From positions 108,258 to 172,257 of the forward strand of contig NZ_RCMB01000002.1 of NCBI RefSeq assembly GCF_011319465.1: DNA of 64,000 bases, written 5' to 3'. The position numbers were made by a program, and so were the translations under genes. Positions 1 through 10,072 of this stretch are shown in pieces; within the stretch, counting starts at the first letter, position 1; the number at the start of each line of letters is the position of its first letter. The notes beneath the pieces were generated by a model. The model was not told the origin of the DNA. It did not search any database and worked only from the letters and a program-made list of their open reading frames with translations. The stretch is from Candidatus Nitrosotalea sp. TS (GTDB taxonomy: Archaea; Thermoproteota; Nitrososphaeria; Nitrososphaerales; Nitrosopumilaceae).

Positions 1-37
1 TCGTGCTGTATATCTCTTGCATTGGAACTTTTACTTG

Positions 38-55
38 TATGGTACAGGTACCATA
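38..55. promoter_or_regulatory. Dyad symmetry TATGGTAC-AG-GTACCATA
   Basis: An 18-base element with perfect 8-base arms lies about 37 bases beyond the stop codon of the alcohol dehydrogenase, at the edge of the window. Its role cannot be told because the neighbouring gene is cut off. It could be an operator of an upstream gene or part of a terminator. Confidence 0.3.
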
Positions 56-91
56 AAAGCTTAATTGGAAATGAAATTGGGTGTAGTTCTC

Positions 92-1037
92 TTACATTTT
101 GCCGTTGACAATGTCTTGCAAGAGTTGCATGACATCCTGTTTTGTCACCGGCAGTGGATTTGGATCGAGGTGTCCCTTGTCTGTCATGATGACATCTGCA
201 GCTTGATCAACAGGTGCCTTGAGAACAAGTTTGTCAAACTTTAGCTTCTCTATCACTTCCTTGAATTTGTCGTAGAAGATCGACTTGTTGAATCTATGTG
301 CCACTGTAGTGCAAGATGATAGCGAGTATCCATGTGGCACTCCTTCGTTTGAAAATGCATATGATAATGCATGTCCTAGTGTTGTCGATGCATTGCCAAA
401 ACCAATCCCGGACAGCATGGAGCCAAATGGATAATTTTCTGGCTTGTTGTTCATTATCGCATCATACAAAATATCAAAAGCAGACTTGCACATCATTTTT
501 GTAAACTCGTTTCCTCTCTTGCTGTCATAGCCTTCTGTTGCCTGAGCACATGCATCACACACTGAATTTTTGACTATGGCTTCTGGAGTTCCGTCCATAA
601 AGTAAGAGTCAATGACTGCAACATCGGCAAGAAATCTTTCATCTTGCAAGAGCTTCTTTTTTCCTTCAAACTTGAGTACGCAGTATGTTGTCATCTCTGC
701 ACCTGTAGCCAAATGTTGTTGGAATGAGTATCTTTGGTATCTTCATCTCCATGCCTGCATATTTTGCAACATCAAGTGAGCTTCCACCGCCAAGACCAAT
801 TATGGCAGATGGATTTTTTGGCTTGAACTCTGCGACAACTCTATTCACTGTTTCAATAGAAGGCTCTGGTTCAACCTTGTCATATAGCATGTAATCTTGA
901 ATATTCATCTTGGTAAGCCATTTCTTTGATACATCGGGAGGTGCTGTTGTAACAACTAGGGAATTTTTTGGATATTGTGTATCTGATAATGCGTCTTTGC
1001 CATAGTTAATCGTCTTTGGCATTCTTACTGTATTCAT
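92..1037 (-). CDS. Iron-containing alcohol dehydrogenase (one frameshift)
   Basis: Iron-dependent (group III) alcohol dehydrogenase, about 315 residues. The N-terminal half has the NAD(P)-binding signature GLGGGSSLDVAKY and the second half the metal-site region, with the HALSYAF and GVPHGYSLS segments that supply iron-binding histidines. The reading frame breaks at position 707: one extra A separates IPTTFG from TGAEMTTY, and removing it restores a continuous protein. In thaumarchaea a protein of this family is assigned to succinic semialdehyde reduction in the 3-hydroxypropionate/4-hydroxybutyrate cycle; that assignment is inferred here, not shown. Glycerol-1-phosphate dehydrogenase is a related alternative but fits less well. 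It ends convergent with nothing visible in the first 91 bases. Confidence 0.85.
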
Positions 1038-1148
1038 AGAAAAATAAGATTTTCAATTATTATTATACTCTTCTTTGGTCTGGCATCTGAAAACAGAAAA
1101 CAAAACCTTGCAGGTTGTGCCAAATAGATGGGAAGAAAGGAGTGGATT

Positions 1149-1158
1149 TTTATATCTA
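1149..1158 (+). promoter_or_regulatory. TATA box of the 101-residue ORF
   Basis: The sequence tttatatcta lies about 25-30 bases before the ATG at 1181, the spacing expected for a leaderless archaeal transcript. Confidence 0.5.
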
Positions 1159-1180
1159 AAAACCAGAGGATAACCAGAAA

Positions 1181-1486
1181 ATGAGTCCTAAAAACTCTGA
1201 TGAAACAATTTCCAAAGTAGAATCCATGATTCGTGTGCTCTCAAAAGCGACACCGCGTGGCAATATCTTGGATCAGGATGACATTCAGGCCCTCAACCAG
1301 GTAGAGTTGGAAGATCAACCAAAATTGGCTGACAGGCTGGAGGACATGATTGTGCTTCTAAAAGACGAGCCAGATAACAAGCGAAAGATACTAGAGATTC
1401 ATGATACTACAATGGACGAGTTTGGCCATGTCGAACCAGTTCGTGATACGCTAGAATCGGTAAAGACGTATTTTCTCGGTAAATAG
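1181..1486 (+). CDS. Conserved hypothetical protein, 101 aa
   Basis: A small acidic, probably helical cytosolic protein with no membrane segment or metal motif. I do not recognise a named family. It has an ATG start preceded by a good TATA box with a spacing that suggests leaderless transcription, and codon use like its neighbours, so it looks real. It ends five bases before the convergent zinc-ribbon gene. Confidence 0.6.
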   Translation: MSPKNSDETISKVESMIRVLSKATPRGNILDQDDIQALNQVELEDQPKLADRLEDMIVLLKDEPDNKRKILEIHDTTMDEFGHVEPVRDTLESVKTYFLGK

Positions 1487-1490
1487 CAGG

Positions 1491-2538
1491 TTAGAGTCCT
1501 ATGCTGTTTATTGCAGCGCCTGAATTTGCATCAATTACTAGGATTATCTTTTTCCCCTTGTGGTCATATTTTGCAAACCAGATTGGTACGTGCAAAAGCT
1601 CACCGCTTGATACCTCTTCCTGAGTGTCAATCTGTTGTATCATGTGGTACTGAGAGTGTGCCCTCTTTGATTGCAGCTGGTCTGCTATTCCCTTTGCTTG
1701 GCTTTTTGCCGCATCCTCGTTGATATCGCCGTTTAGAACTTTGACTGACTTTGGAATCTTTTTGGAATCAAAATCTACTCTGCCATCGAGTGCAAATTCG
1801 TAATCATGGGGCTGGTACATTGTTAGTGCCTTGAGTGCAATTACAGGGCAGTTGTAGTTTGCGTCAATTGTGTAAGCCCTTTTTGTATTTGAGCCGCCAC
1901 CCATCATTCCACCGCCGCCCAACATGCTTCCCATCAGCATGCCATCCATCATGCCCCCGCCAAAATTTCCGCCTCCTCTCTGCGAACCAAATCCTCCTCC
2001 GCCCATGGCTCCACCCATTACTCCAAACAAAGCAGCTGTTGTAGCTATACTTCCCACTTCTGCTGCAACATCTATTGCAACAAGGTTGGTTCTTGCGGTA
2101 ACAGGAATTATCCAATAAGGAACCATTGTCAGGTTGAGTCTCCTCCAAAGTTGAACTCTCCTGCAAATGTCTGTGAAGCAAACCATGGTCCATCATTTTT
2201 TTCAGTCTGGCGGTAGCATCGTCCTTGTCAGTTATTGTGATTGGAAGCATTGTATGTTTTGCAATATTTTTCCAACCTGTATTTTCTAAAGTTACACTGC
2301 TGCCGCAATATTCGCATGTTATTACCATCTCGCCAAATTTTGGAGAAATGGGTGCACCGCAACTTGGACATTTTATTTCTTTTATCGTGTCCTGATCTTG
2401 ATTTGTTGTTGTCTGAGTGGGTTGAGGTGTTTGAGGTGCCTGAGCTGCTTGGGCTGCCTGAGGCTGTTGTTTTGCACCACATTTTATGCAAAAAGTTGCG
2501 TCATCTGGAAGTTGCGTGTCGCATTTCATACAATACAT
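1491..2538 (-). CDS. Double zinc-ribbon, glycine-rich protein (frameshifted)
   Basis: The N-terminus has a zinc ribbon (CMKC...CIKC, residues 3-20), a Gln/Pro-rich linker, then a second ribbon (CPSC...CEYC). The middle is very rich in Gly and Met (GGGMMDGMLMG and similar), and the C-terminal domain ends with a predicted beta-rich segment. The frame is broken between about 2115 and 2190: a third frame carries the bridging segment WFASQTFAGEFNFGGDS, so two close indels are likely. It sits directly downstream of the SPFH protein (10-base gap), which also carries zinc ribbons, suggesting one operon and a shared membrane-associated role. The exact function is unknown. Confidence 0.75.
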
Positions 2539-2548
2539 AATTTTTCTC

Positions 2549-3634
2549 CTAACTTGTCTTCAACTGCTTGCCGCAGCTGGAACAAAACTTGGAATCGGTG
2601 GCAATGTGAGCACCACATTGTGGACATAGAATTCCTTCCTGTGGTTTTGGCTGTTGTATCTGTTGTTGACTTGAACCGCAATTTGGACAGAAACTGTTGG
2701 ATACAGGCATCATCATACTGCATTTGGGGCATTGTTTCATTGGTGGCTGGTACATTCCTTGTCCCATCTGGCCTGCCATGGCATATCCTATTCCAGAGCC
2801 TGCTCCAAATCCTACTCCTAGGCCAGCCCCTAATCCTGCCACGCCTCCTGGATTCTTTGCAGCGTCTGTCATTGCTTGACCTGCTTGGTACTGCATGTAG
2901 TTGACTCCAAGCACTGACATTTCTGATCGTGTGTTAATTGCCTTTTGAACCTCTTCTGGTAGACTGATTGTAATTCCTGATATCTTGTTGATCTCTATTC
3001 CATATTGTCCAAAGTTAGTTGGTGCATTGGCAAGTACTATTTGCTCAATGTTTTGAAGATTGGTGGCAATGTCGGTAATTTTCAGTCCATTGTCTTTCAT
3101 CTTTCCTATTGCATTGAACACAAGAAGAATCATCTGTTGCTTGAGCCTTGTCTCTATGTCATCTGAGGTCTGGACCGCAAAGGTTCCAACGAACTGGTTG
3201 ATGAAATTCTCAGGTTGTGATATCTTCCATCTAAATTCTCCAAATATTCTCAAGTTTACTATTCCAAAGACTGGGTCAACGAACTGGTATGGTTCTGCAG
3301 AACCGAATTTTCCATCAATGTACCTGTTCTGCAAATAATAGACTTCTGCTGCCTGCTGCACTCCTGTGAAAAATTTTAAGAGACCGCCGACTATTGGCGC
3401 ATTAAAATCGGTAAGGGCGTATCTATTTGGCTTGTCAAAATACGTCAAAACCTTTCCATCTCTGAAAAAGACAGCAATCTCATCTTCTCTGATTACAATG
3501 TTGTCATTTAGCCTGATGAGGCGTGGAACTTTCCACATGATGTTTCCTTCCTTGTATTGTGAATCCCACTCTATTGTGGTAGACCCTGCTATGCTACCTC
3601 CGCCAAAATTTGGATCTTTTTTATGTCCAAACAT
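2549..3634 (-). CDS. SPFH-domain protein with C-terminal zinc ribbons (YdjI-like)
   Basis: Intact protein of 361 residues. Residues 25-240 match the SPFH/band-7 group of virion-core-protein-like (YdjI) proteins, including GNIMWKVPRLIRLNDN and AVFFRDGKVLTYFD. A Gly-rich linker (about 270-300) leads to two zinc ribbons (CPKC...CPNC and CPQC...CSSC). No N-terminal signal is seen, so it is probably a cytosolic or membrane-peripheral scaffold. It heads an apparent operon with the zinc-ribbon gene downstream; the coiled-coil gene at 3735 lies upstream on the same strand. In bacteria, YdjI-like proteins have been linked to membrane stress; that role is only an analogy here. Confidence 0.85.
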   Translation of the reverse strand: MFGHKKDPNFGGGSIAGSTTIEWDSQYKEGNIMWKVPRLIRLNDNIVIREDEIAVFFRDGKVLTYFDKPNRYALTDFNAPIVGGLLKFFTGVQQAAEVYYLQNRYIDGKFGSAEPYQFVDPVFGIVNLRIFGEFRWKISQPENFINQFVGTFAVQTSDDIETRLKQQMILLVFNAIGKMKDNGLKITDIATNLQNIEQIVLANAPTNFGQYGIEINKISGITISLPEEVQKAINTRSEMSVLGVNYMQYQAGQAMTDAAKNPGGVAGLGAGLGVGFGAGSGIGYAMAGQMGQGMYQPPMKQCPKCSMMMPVSNSFCPNCGSSQQQIQQPKPQEGILCPQCGAHIATDSKFCSSCGKQLKTS

Positions 3635-3734
3635 TTACAGCCCACTTTTTCCCTTTCTTGTTATTATTATTTTCATTTTCTATTTTGTCACCAATATGTT
3701 TTCAACAGATTCCAGCCTCTGCTTCCATGTGTGT

Positions 3735-4228
3735 TTAAAGTCGTCTAAGCATGGGGCTAATTTTAGCAGCAATTGCTTGCGCAGTTGATGTGCCTGAAGT
3801 ATATTCAGTCAATGATCCAGAAACTGTGGAAGAAATTTGCTCAGCGCTATTGACAAAATTATAATCGTATTCGTATAACTTGTTTAATGTGCCCTCATCA
3901 ATTCTTATGTTAGGTGATATGCCAGCAGAGCCTTGCTGGGAATGAAATACCTCTCCTGAAATTTGCTGTACCTGAGAAATGATTGCGCCAATGGAAGTCA
4001 GGCTGGTAAAATCGCCCTTGTCCGACATGGCTTTTCTCAATGTTTCAAGTTTGTTTTTTGATTCGTCTAGTTTGTCAAAAACCTGCTTTCGTAGCAACTC
4101 GTCTGCCGCTCTGATGTCTTCTAGCTTGCGGTATTCTTTGAGTGCAGGTATGACGAAGCTGCAACTTTTTGAAAAAGCCACGGCTCTTGGTCTACCTTAT
4201 CTCTCAGGTCTGGATTATTTCCTGACAT
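3735..4228 (-). CDS. Hypothetical helical protein upstream of SPFH gene (frameshifted)
   Basis: About 164 residues, predicted mainly helical with charged coiled-coil character in the first half (LDESKNKLETLRKAM). The best start is the ATG at 4228 (MSGNNPDLRDKVDQEPW), in a different frame from the bulk of the protein; a one-base indel near 4155 joins them. No family is recognised. Same strand and close to the SPFH and zinc-ribbon genes, so probably functionally linked to them. Confidence 0.6.
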
Positions 4229-4313
4229 TATGTTTCACCATATGCAATTACATCGCTTAAGGATTGCGTAACTAATGTAATGTTGTTAATTTCACAGAGA
4301 AAATCATGATTTT

Positions 4314-5073
4314 CTAAACTACAATTATTCCATTTGAGATTAGCCATTGTATTCCTTTTACAAAGTCACCGTCAGTGATTTGTCCTGCCGCCCACCAGCC
4401 TGCATTTGTTTTAATCCATGCTGGAATTGGCGGTGCTGTTGAAGGCGTAGAGCCTCCTGACTGTGTTGGTATCTGTATTATTCCATGCTGTATCATGTAT
4501 TGTAAACCTTGGATAAATTGGTCGTCTCCAAGCTGTCCCTGCGACCACCACTTTGCATTATTTTTAATCCATGCTGGAATCACTGTGCTTTGAGTTCCAT
4601 TAGTCTGTGGGGGTGTTGTTGAATTGGTATTTGGAGTTGTTCCTCCACCGAGATTAACAGTAAACGTTGCAGTCTCTGGCGGTATTGGCTGGAAAAGTAT
4701 TCCGTCTACCTCAACTATTACCTGGTATGTTGCAGCATCAGGCAATTGGCATGGTATGGTAACTGATCCTTCTGCTGTATGCAAAACCGGAGTGCCGCAG
4801 ATCTGATTGCTTCCTTCCATGACTGATACTTTGTAATCTATGTGCTGTTGTGCTGCATGGGTTGATTTGTTGATGAAACTTATCAAAAGATTTGTAGAAC
4901 CCCGGGGGTCGGACTTGCAGGATCTGTTGCAAAACCAACATCGATGGTTCCGCCGCTTGTTGGCTTGACAACTTGATCTGCATAGGCAGGAATTATCATG
5001 ATTGTAACAATTGCTAAAAGCCCAAATACATCGATAGGCTTCCCTTGGATCTAAAACCAGTGTTTTTCCACAT
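4314..5073 (-). CDS. Secreted protein with two PWIKxNAxWW repeats (frameshifted)
   Basis: About 250 residues. From the ATG at 5073 there is a signal peptide (LLAIVTIMIIPAYADQ), an immunoglobulin-like domain with paired cysteines, a Thr/Asn/Pro-rich linker, and two C-terminal repeats of the form IPAWIKxNAxWWxxGQ...F.GIQYLI.xGII, which are widespread in thaumarchaeal secreted proteins. Two indels are inferred, near 5030 and in a G run near 4905. A TATA sequence (ttatatatag) about 30 bases upstream fits a leaderless mRNA starting near this ATG. Probably acts outside the cell membrane; ligand unknown. Confidence 0.75.
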
Positions 5074-5089
5074 GGTGTAACTCTGTTGT

Positions 5090-5104
5090 AGACTATATAT
5101 AAAA
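5090..5104 (-). promoter_or_regulatory. TATA box of the PWIK-repeat protein gene
   Basis: On the minus strand, tttttttatatatag lies about 25-30 bases before the chosen ATG at 5073. It supports that start over the longer upstream reading frame. Confidence 0.5.
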
Positions 5105-5212
5105 AAACTGGAACAAGGATACGCATTCCTTTTAAATTTTGGTGTTATGACCTTTGATACTGAAAAGATTCAAAAATTCACCTGCTTTTCCTTATCTGTG
5201 CATGAGCCATAA

Positions 5213-6502
5213 ATGATTGTTAAAAATTTTAAGCGTCTTGCAACAACTGGCAACAAAAAATTGGCACTGTCGATAATAGAGCAGGGTATTTCTGGTGCCA
5301 TGCCAAACGTTACACTGAAAAAGATTGTAAAGCAAAACTCTCTTCATGTAGGCAAAAAAAAGATTCCTCTGGGTAAGTATAGTAGAATCTATGTGGTTGC
5401 CATTGGAAAATCGGCAGACTCGATGGCAAGCACGGTAGACTCGCTGACTCGTATTCATGGAGGACTGGTGGTCATGCCTGACACGACTAGTTCTTTGATC
5501 AAGAAAAAAAAATTTACCATAATAAGATCTAGTCACCCAATTCCTACCAAAAAAAGCACCACTGCAGCTAGGAAAATAATTGAATTTCTCAAGTTCTTGG
5601 GGGCAACCGATCTGGTTATCTTTTTGATCTCCTGGCGGTGCATCCTCGCTAGTTTCTCTCCCAGACGGCATATCATTGCAAGACAAGCAACTCACAACTT
5701 GTCTCTTGTTGAGATCTGGGGCAAACATTCGTGAGATAAACTGTGTAAGAAAACACCTGTCCAAGTAAAGGGCGGAAGGCTGGATGGAATCGCTTGGATG
5801 CAAAGCCGTATCGCTTGTAATGTCAGATGTAGTGGGGGACGATCTTTCTGTGATCGCATCTGGAATAACATACTGTGACAAATCTACGTTTTCTGATGCA
5901 AAAAAAATTCTAATAAAATATGATCTCAAAAACCTAGTTCCAAAAACAGTTTGGAAAAGAATTGTCCTTGGAACAAAAGGTGTGCTGCCTGAAACTCCAA
6001 AAAAACCCAAGATCCAAAATTATGTCATCCAATCTAATCGAGCTTGTGTCGATCTCATGAAAACTCGTGCACAAAAGCTCGGATTTGTCACAAAAGCAGT
6101 CTATTCTGTGGAAGGTAACGTGTATGATGTTGCGTCTAAGCTTTCAAAACACGTTCCAAGATCTAAAAACTTTTGTCTTGTTTTTGGAGGGGAACCGACA
6201 GTTACAGTAAAGGGAAAAGGAAAAGGTGGACGAAACCAAGAACTAGTCTTGCACCTGCTAAAAAAACTAAAAGATCGTGACAAAAAAATTATCCATGGCA
6301 GTCTGCAGGAACTGACGGAATGGATGGAAATACATGTGTTGCAGGTGCAATTGCAGATTGTAGCATGCCAACAAAGCCCATCGGCAAATATCTAAATGAA
6401 AATAATTCTTATCACTACTTTAAGAAATATGGCGGATTGATCTTTACAGGCCCAACTCGCACAAATCTTATGGATGTTGGTCTGATATTATTGCAAAAGT
6501 AA
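5213..6502 (+). CDS. Glycerate 2-kinase, MOFRL family (several frameshifts)
   Basis: Phosphorylates glycerate with ATP. Typical features are seen in order: YVVAIGKSADSMAS, VVMPD, SSHPIPTKKS, LISGGASSLVSLPDGISLQ (in a shifted frame), KVKGGRL, VSLVMSDVVGDDLSVIASG, GGEPTVTVKGKGKGGRNQE and GTDGMDGNT in the MOFRL domain. The frame is interrupted near 5625, 5770, 5800 and 6303; joined, the protein has the usual length of about 430 residues. Four breaks in one enzyme that otherwise keeps all motifs points to sequence errors rather than decay. Its end overlaps the convergent gene at 6488. Confidence 0.85.
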
Positions 6503-6874
6503 GGATGTTGCTCTGTTTTGATGCTGCTCGATCAGGTTATACCTGATCTGCAGTCCTCTCTGATCTATTAGTTGGTGGATGAATCTAGTTTTTGAAATTA
6601 TGAACGGATCATTTACAATTTTATTTTCTGCAAGATGATCAAACATGGATTTTAGATCAAGCATGACATTTACAGTGTCAGAATTTTTTATTACGAATCT
6701 CCCAATTCCCCAAAAGAGACCTACATGCAATGCAATGTATTTTGACTGCTCTGTAGACACTAGATCATAGTAATTTTCTGCATGAGTTCTTATCTGCTCC
6801 GCATATGTCTCATTGTTTTCGATCACCCATGAGATTGATTTTGTATTTCCGTCAAAATAGTAGCTGTGATCCAT
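6488..6874 (-). CDS. Hypothetical protein, 128 aa
   Basis: A single intact frame of 128 residues, no signal peptide or clear membrane helix, with a mixed helical composition. I do not recognise a family. Its 3' end overlaps the glycerate kinase end by 15 bases in a tail-to-tail arrangement, and it is divergent from the small gene at 6945. Confidence 0.6.
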   Translation of the reverse strand: MDHSYYFDGNTKSISWVIENNETYAEQIRTHAENYYDLVSTEQSKYIALHVGLFWGIGRFVIKNSDTVNVMLDLKSMFDHLAENKIVNDPFIISKTRFIHQLIDQRGLQIRYNLIEQHQNRATSLLLQ

Positions 6875-6944
6875 ATGTCAATCAAAAAGGTGTTGATTGT
6901 CTATATATTTTGAATATACAACTGAATAACAAAAATAAAAATCT

Positions 6945-7157
6945 GTGTTCGTGCTAGAAGCAAATTCTTTTTTCACAAACATGGTCGACGAGTTGGTAGA
7001 GTTCTCAGCATATGATCCAGAGCTCGCAGAGGGACTAAAGTGGATCGACGGCGAGGCTCAAAAACGAGGAATCACTTTCTATGAGATGGTCTTCCACGTT
7101 CTTCACAGGTATGATGTTGATACCAAAGCAAAAGACTGGCTTTCAAAAAGAAATTAG
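6945..7157 (+). CDS. Small helical protein, paralogue of the 8792 gene
   Basis: About 70 residues, from GTG at 6945 or 6951. The core DGEAQKRGITFYEMVFHVL aligns with DRESRLLGISFYDMYCMVL of the protein at 8792, and the N-terminal LVEFS/FVVET segments also align, so the two are paralogues flanking citrate synthase. A TATA-like ctatatatttt lies about 45 bases upstream. Function unknown; small size and charge suggest a protein- or nucleic-acid-binding adaptor, which is only a guess. Confidence 0.6.
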   Translation: MFVLEANSFFTNMVDELVEFSAYDPELAEGLKWIDGEAQKRGITFYEMVFHVLHRYDVDTKAKDWLSKRN

Positions 7158-7223
7158 CTTCTAAAATTTAGTAACTATTGTAGAAGAGCAAAATGCAATG
7201 TACGATTATTTTTTCAAGATAAA

Positions 7224-7406
7224 CTAGGTTATTGTTGAACAAATATCACTGAACACGTTTGGATTGTATTGTCCTGCATACATCTTGACACTCTTGTCAC
7301 GCGGAATTATTTTGCAAATCACATGTGGTATGAGAAAATCTGCCATGGCAAACACGCCTATGAGCAAACACCCAACTACAATAATAATTCCAAATGGAAT
7401 CTTCAT
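7224..7406 (-). CDS. Small membrane protein, 60 aa
   Basis: One hydrophobic helix at residues 5-28 (FGIIIVVGCLLIGVFAMADF) followed by a short polar, probably external tail with two cysteines. ATG start. It lies just downstream of citrate synthase on the same strand reversed order (citrate synthase ends at 7442, upstream of it on the minus strand is 8656), so it could be the last gene of that transcript. No family recognised. Confidence 0.45.
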   Translation of the reverse strand: MKIPFGIIIVVGCLLIGVFAMADFLIPHVICKIIPRDKSVKMYAGQYNPNVFSDICSTIT

Positions 7407-7441
7407 AGCTTGGCAGTGTAGTATGCCTGTATAATAATCAT

Positions 7442-8656
7442 TTAATCAATTTTCAGTTTGCCTGTCAGGCTAGGTGTTTGTCTTTTTTCAATAGGCAAGT
7501 ATTCGCAACCTGATGGCCCGCAATACTTTCCAACATACACCGCCTTTGGTCTGTAAAGCATGGGCTTTGGTTGCGCCTCGGCAAATTTTTCTTCAATTAT
7601 GTGCGCAGTCCATCCTGCAGTTCTTGAAATTGCAAAAATTGGAGTGTTAAGGTCCATCGGTATGCCAAGCATGTAATACGTTGATGCGCTGTACAAGTCT
7701 ACGTTTGGAAAAATATCTGATCCCTTTACCTTTTTCATTTCTTCTTCTGTGACTTCTTCTACTCTCTTTGTTATTCTGTACCATGGCTGTCCTGTCTTCT
7801 CTGACAGTCTGCGGGAAAGCTCTCTTAAGACTTCGGCCCTGGGATCAAATGTCTTGTACACTGCATGACCCATTCCCATTATCCTGTCTCCTTTGGCAAG
7901 CTTTTCTTTTATCTTGGATTCTACTTTATCTTCGGTTTGAATGTCTAACAGCATCTTCATGACCTGAAAGTTTGCACCCCCGTGAAGTTCTCCACTGAGT
8001 GCGCCTATTGCAGCACTGACTGCTGCGTACATGTGAGCTCGGGTTGAGGCCACTTCTCTTGCAGCAAATGTTGATGCGTTAAAGCTGTGTTCTGCATGTA
8101 AAATTAGGCAAATGTCAAAGATTCTTGCAATCTCGGGGTCTGGCTCCTTTCCAGTTAACATGTATAGGAAATTTCCAGCATGACCAAGTTTTTTTGAGGG
8201 CAGAACAACCTCCTTGCCATTTCTAATCCTGTCCCAGTACGCTATGATTATTGGAATTTTTGAGATAAGATCTATTGCCCTGTTGTAATTGGTCTTGTGG
8301 TCGTCTCCTTTTTCCTTGTCATATACTGCAAGCTCCGATATTCGAGACTGGATGACATCCATAGGATTTGCAGTCTTGGGAAGATTTTTTAGATTTTTTT
8401 CAATGTTTTCTGGAATGTCTCTTGCTTGCATCAGTTTGGTTCCAAAGTCCTCTAATGTCTTGTCAGTTGGAAGGTCGTCATTGAGAAGAAGACAGGCAGT
8501 CTCTTCAAAGTTTGATTTCTTTACCAGGTCTAAAATGTCATATCCTCGGTAGATCAGTTTTCCGTTAACGCCGTCTATTGCGCAAATCTTTGTATCTGCA
8601 ACTTCGATATTGCGAAGCCCAATGTTCTTTGTTTCCACTAGATACCATTGCGTCAA
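7442..8656 (-). CDS. gltA: Citrate synthase
   Basis: Condenses acetyl-CoA with oxaloacetate to citrate. The frame is intact at 404 residues. Catalytic residues are visible: the histidine in ILHAEHSFNAS, the second histidine in MGMGHAVYK, and the aspartate in IFPNVDLYSAS. Substrate-binding arginines lie in KTFDPRAEVLRE and ISRTAGWTAHIIE. N-terminal region GKLIYRGYDILDL is typical of the archaeal/short type. The C-terminus has two extra cysteines (YCGPSGCEYL). Divergent from the small gene at 8792 with a 135-base shared promoter region. Confidence 0.97.
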   Translation of the reverse strand: MTQWYLVETKNIGLRNIEVADTKICAIDGVNGKLIYRGYDILDLVKKSNFEETACLLLNDDLPTDKTLEDFGTKLMQARDIPENIEKNLKNLPKTANPMDVIQSRISELAVYDKEKGDDHKTNYNRAIDLISKIPIIIAYWDRIRNGKEVVLPSKKLGHAGNFLYMLTGKEPDPEIARIFDICLILHAEHSFNASTFAAREVASTRAHMYAAVSAAIGALSGELHGGANFQVMKMLLDIQTEDKVESKIKEKLAKGDRIMGMGHAVYKTFDPRAEVLRELSRRLSEKTGQPWYRITKRVEEVTEEEMKKVKGSDIFPNVDLYSASTYYMLGIPMDLNTPIFAISRTAGWTAHIIEEKFAEAQPKPMLYRPKAVYVGKYCGPSGCEYLPIEKRQTPSLTGKLKID

Positions 8657-8791
8657 ATGTGTATTAAAAATCTACTACCCAGTCCCCCTGTCTGTACGAG
8701 AAGACAATTACAACTTGAAAATGGCGGAAAATTAAGCAGTTGGTCTAATCTCACAACTCTGTAGCATATAGCAAAATTCCAAAAGAACTGC

Positions 8792-9031
8792 ATGAAAATG
8801 ATTCCATTAGAAGAGGATTTCATCAAACTAGTTGACAACTTTGTAGTTGAAACAAAAGATCCAAAAATCTTGGATGAACTATCGCAGCTTGACAGGGAAT
8901 CGCGGCTGCTTGGAATCTCGTTTTATGACATGTATTGCATGGTCTTGCAAGATGGCACCAAGCACAGAACTCTGGTTTCAGAATTTAAGAACTACATGGG
9001 ATTGAAAAAGCCCGCTACTTTTGTAGCTTGA
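8792..9031 (+). CDS. Small helical protein, paralogue of the 6945 gene
   Basis: A 79-residue protein (ATG at 8792, alternative at 8798) containing LDRESRLLGISFYDMYCMVLQ, matching the core of the protein at 6945. Divergently transcribed from citrate synthase. No catalytic motif seen; function unknown. The two paralogues bracket citrate synthase and its downstream small membrane gene. Confidence 0.6.
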   Translation: MKMIPLEEDFIKLVDNFVVETKDPKILDELSQLDRESRLLGISFYDMYCMVLQDGTKHRTLVSEFKNYMGLKKPATFVA

Positions 9032-9089
9032 ATTAATTGAGATCACGCCGTTTTTGATTTAAATGAGGGTGTTCTGACGTGTTAATTCT

Positions 9090-10072
9090 ATGGCAAGAAC
9101 CAAAGTTGTCTGCATTTCACACAAAGAAGATGCTGATGGAATAGGCGCTGCATCATTAATCAGGCAAGCATTTGGCGGGGATACAAAACTGGTTGACTAT
9201 CCAGGTCTTATGACAGAGCTTGAACAATTACGAAATGACGAATCAATAAAAACGGTATACATATGTGATTTGGGTCTTAGCAAAACAAACCAGGACCAGT
9301 TCGTTGAACTCCTAAAGGAATTGAGAAAAAAAGCGTGTCTCAGTGACATACATTGATCATCATGATCTGGAAGACGGAATAAAGAAAAAAATCAAGGCCT
9401 TAAAAGTCAATTTGATTCATACGGTAAACGAGTGTACGACTGTCCAGGTCTATAATGCGTTCAAGTCAAAGCTAAATGATCATCAGCTCTCTGATTGCTG
9501 CCTGTTCTGCAGTCACAGATTACATGGAAGACAGACCGCTGGGTTCAAAACTACTCCAAAGATTTGACAGACAGTTCATTTTACTTGAGGCAACAGTTCT
9601 TACATTTACTATTGTCAGCCACCAAAAAGACGGCGAGTACTTGCTGTATCTTGTAGACGAGCTCAGCCAATTAAAATATCCACACGATATTCCAAACACT
9701 TTTGAATTTGCGCGCATACAAGCAGAAAGAATTTCAGGTGTAATTCAAAAGGTAAAAGACAACATGAAGAAAATGAAGAACTTGGCTTACATGGAAGTCA
9801 CAGATTCTGGTGCAAGCATGGTGGTTAATTTTGTCTTGGGAATGTCAGGAAAAGACGTTGGTGTGTCATACAAATTCAGAGAAGAAAAGGGAATTTACGC
9901 AGTCTCTATTCGCGGTTCAAGATCATGCAAAGTACATTTGGGAAGAATAGTCAACCAGCTTGCAACAGAGCTTGGCGGCTCAGGTGGAGGACATGACAAG
10001 GCATGCGGTGCAGTCATACCAAAAGAAAAAATTTTACAGTTCGTCAAAAAATTCAATTCAAAGCTTAACTGA
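9090..10072 (+). CDS. DHH-family phosphoesterase with DHHA1 domain (frameshifted)
   Basis: RecJ/NrnA-like phosphoesterase, about 325 residues when joined. Motifs in order: HKEDADGIGAASLI (metal site), CDLG, TYIDHHDL (the DHH motif), CSAVTDYMED, and a C-terminal DHHA1 domain with LGGSGGGHDKACGA. Likely hydrolyses short oligonucleotides or cyclic dinucleotides with manganese; the substrate is not determinable. Indels near 9335 (after an A run) and 9470 split it into three frames. The end overlaps the convergent RidA gene by eight bases. Confidence 0.85.

Noticed and set aside
53..55. Reading the dyad at 38-55 as a restriction-site or methylation-linked element
   Set aside because: It contains GGTACC, but one occurrence is no evidence of a restriction system.
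92..1037. Alcohol dehydrogenase as a pseudogene
   Set aside because: Only a single extra A at 707 breaks it; both halves keep all conserved residues. The same kind of break affects essential ribosomal genes, so error is the better explanation.
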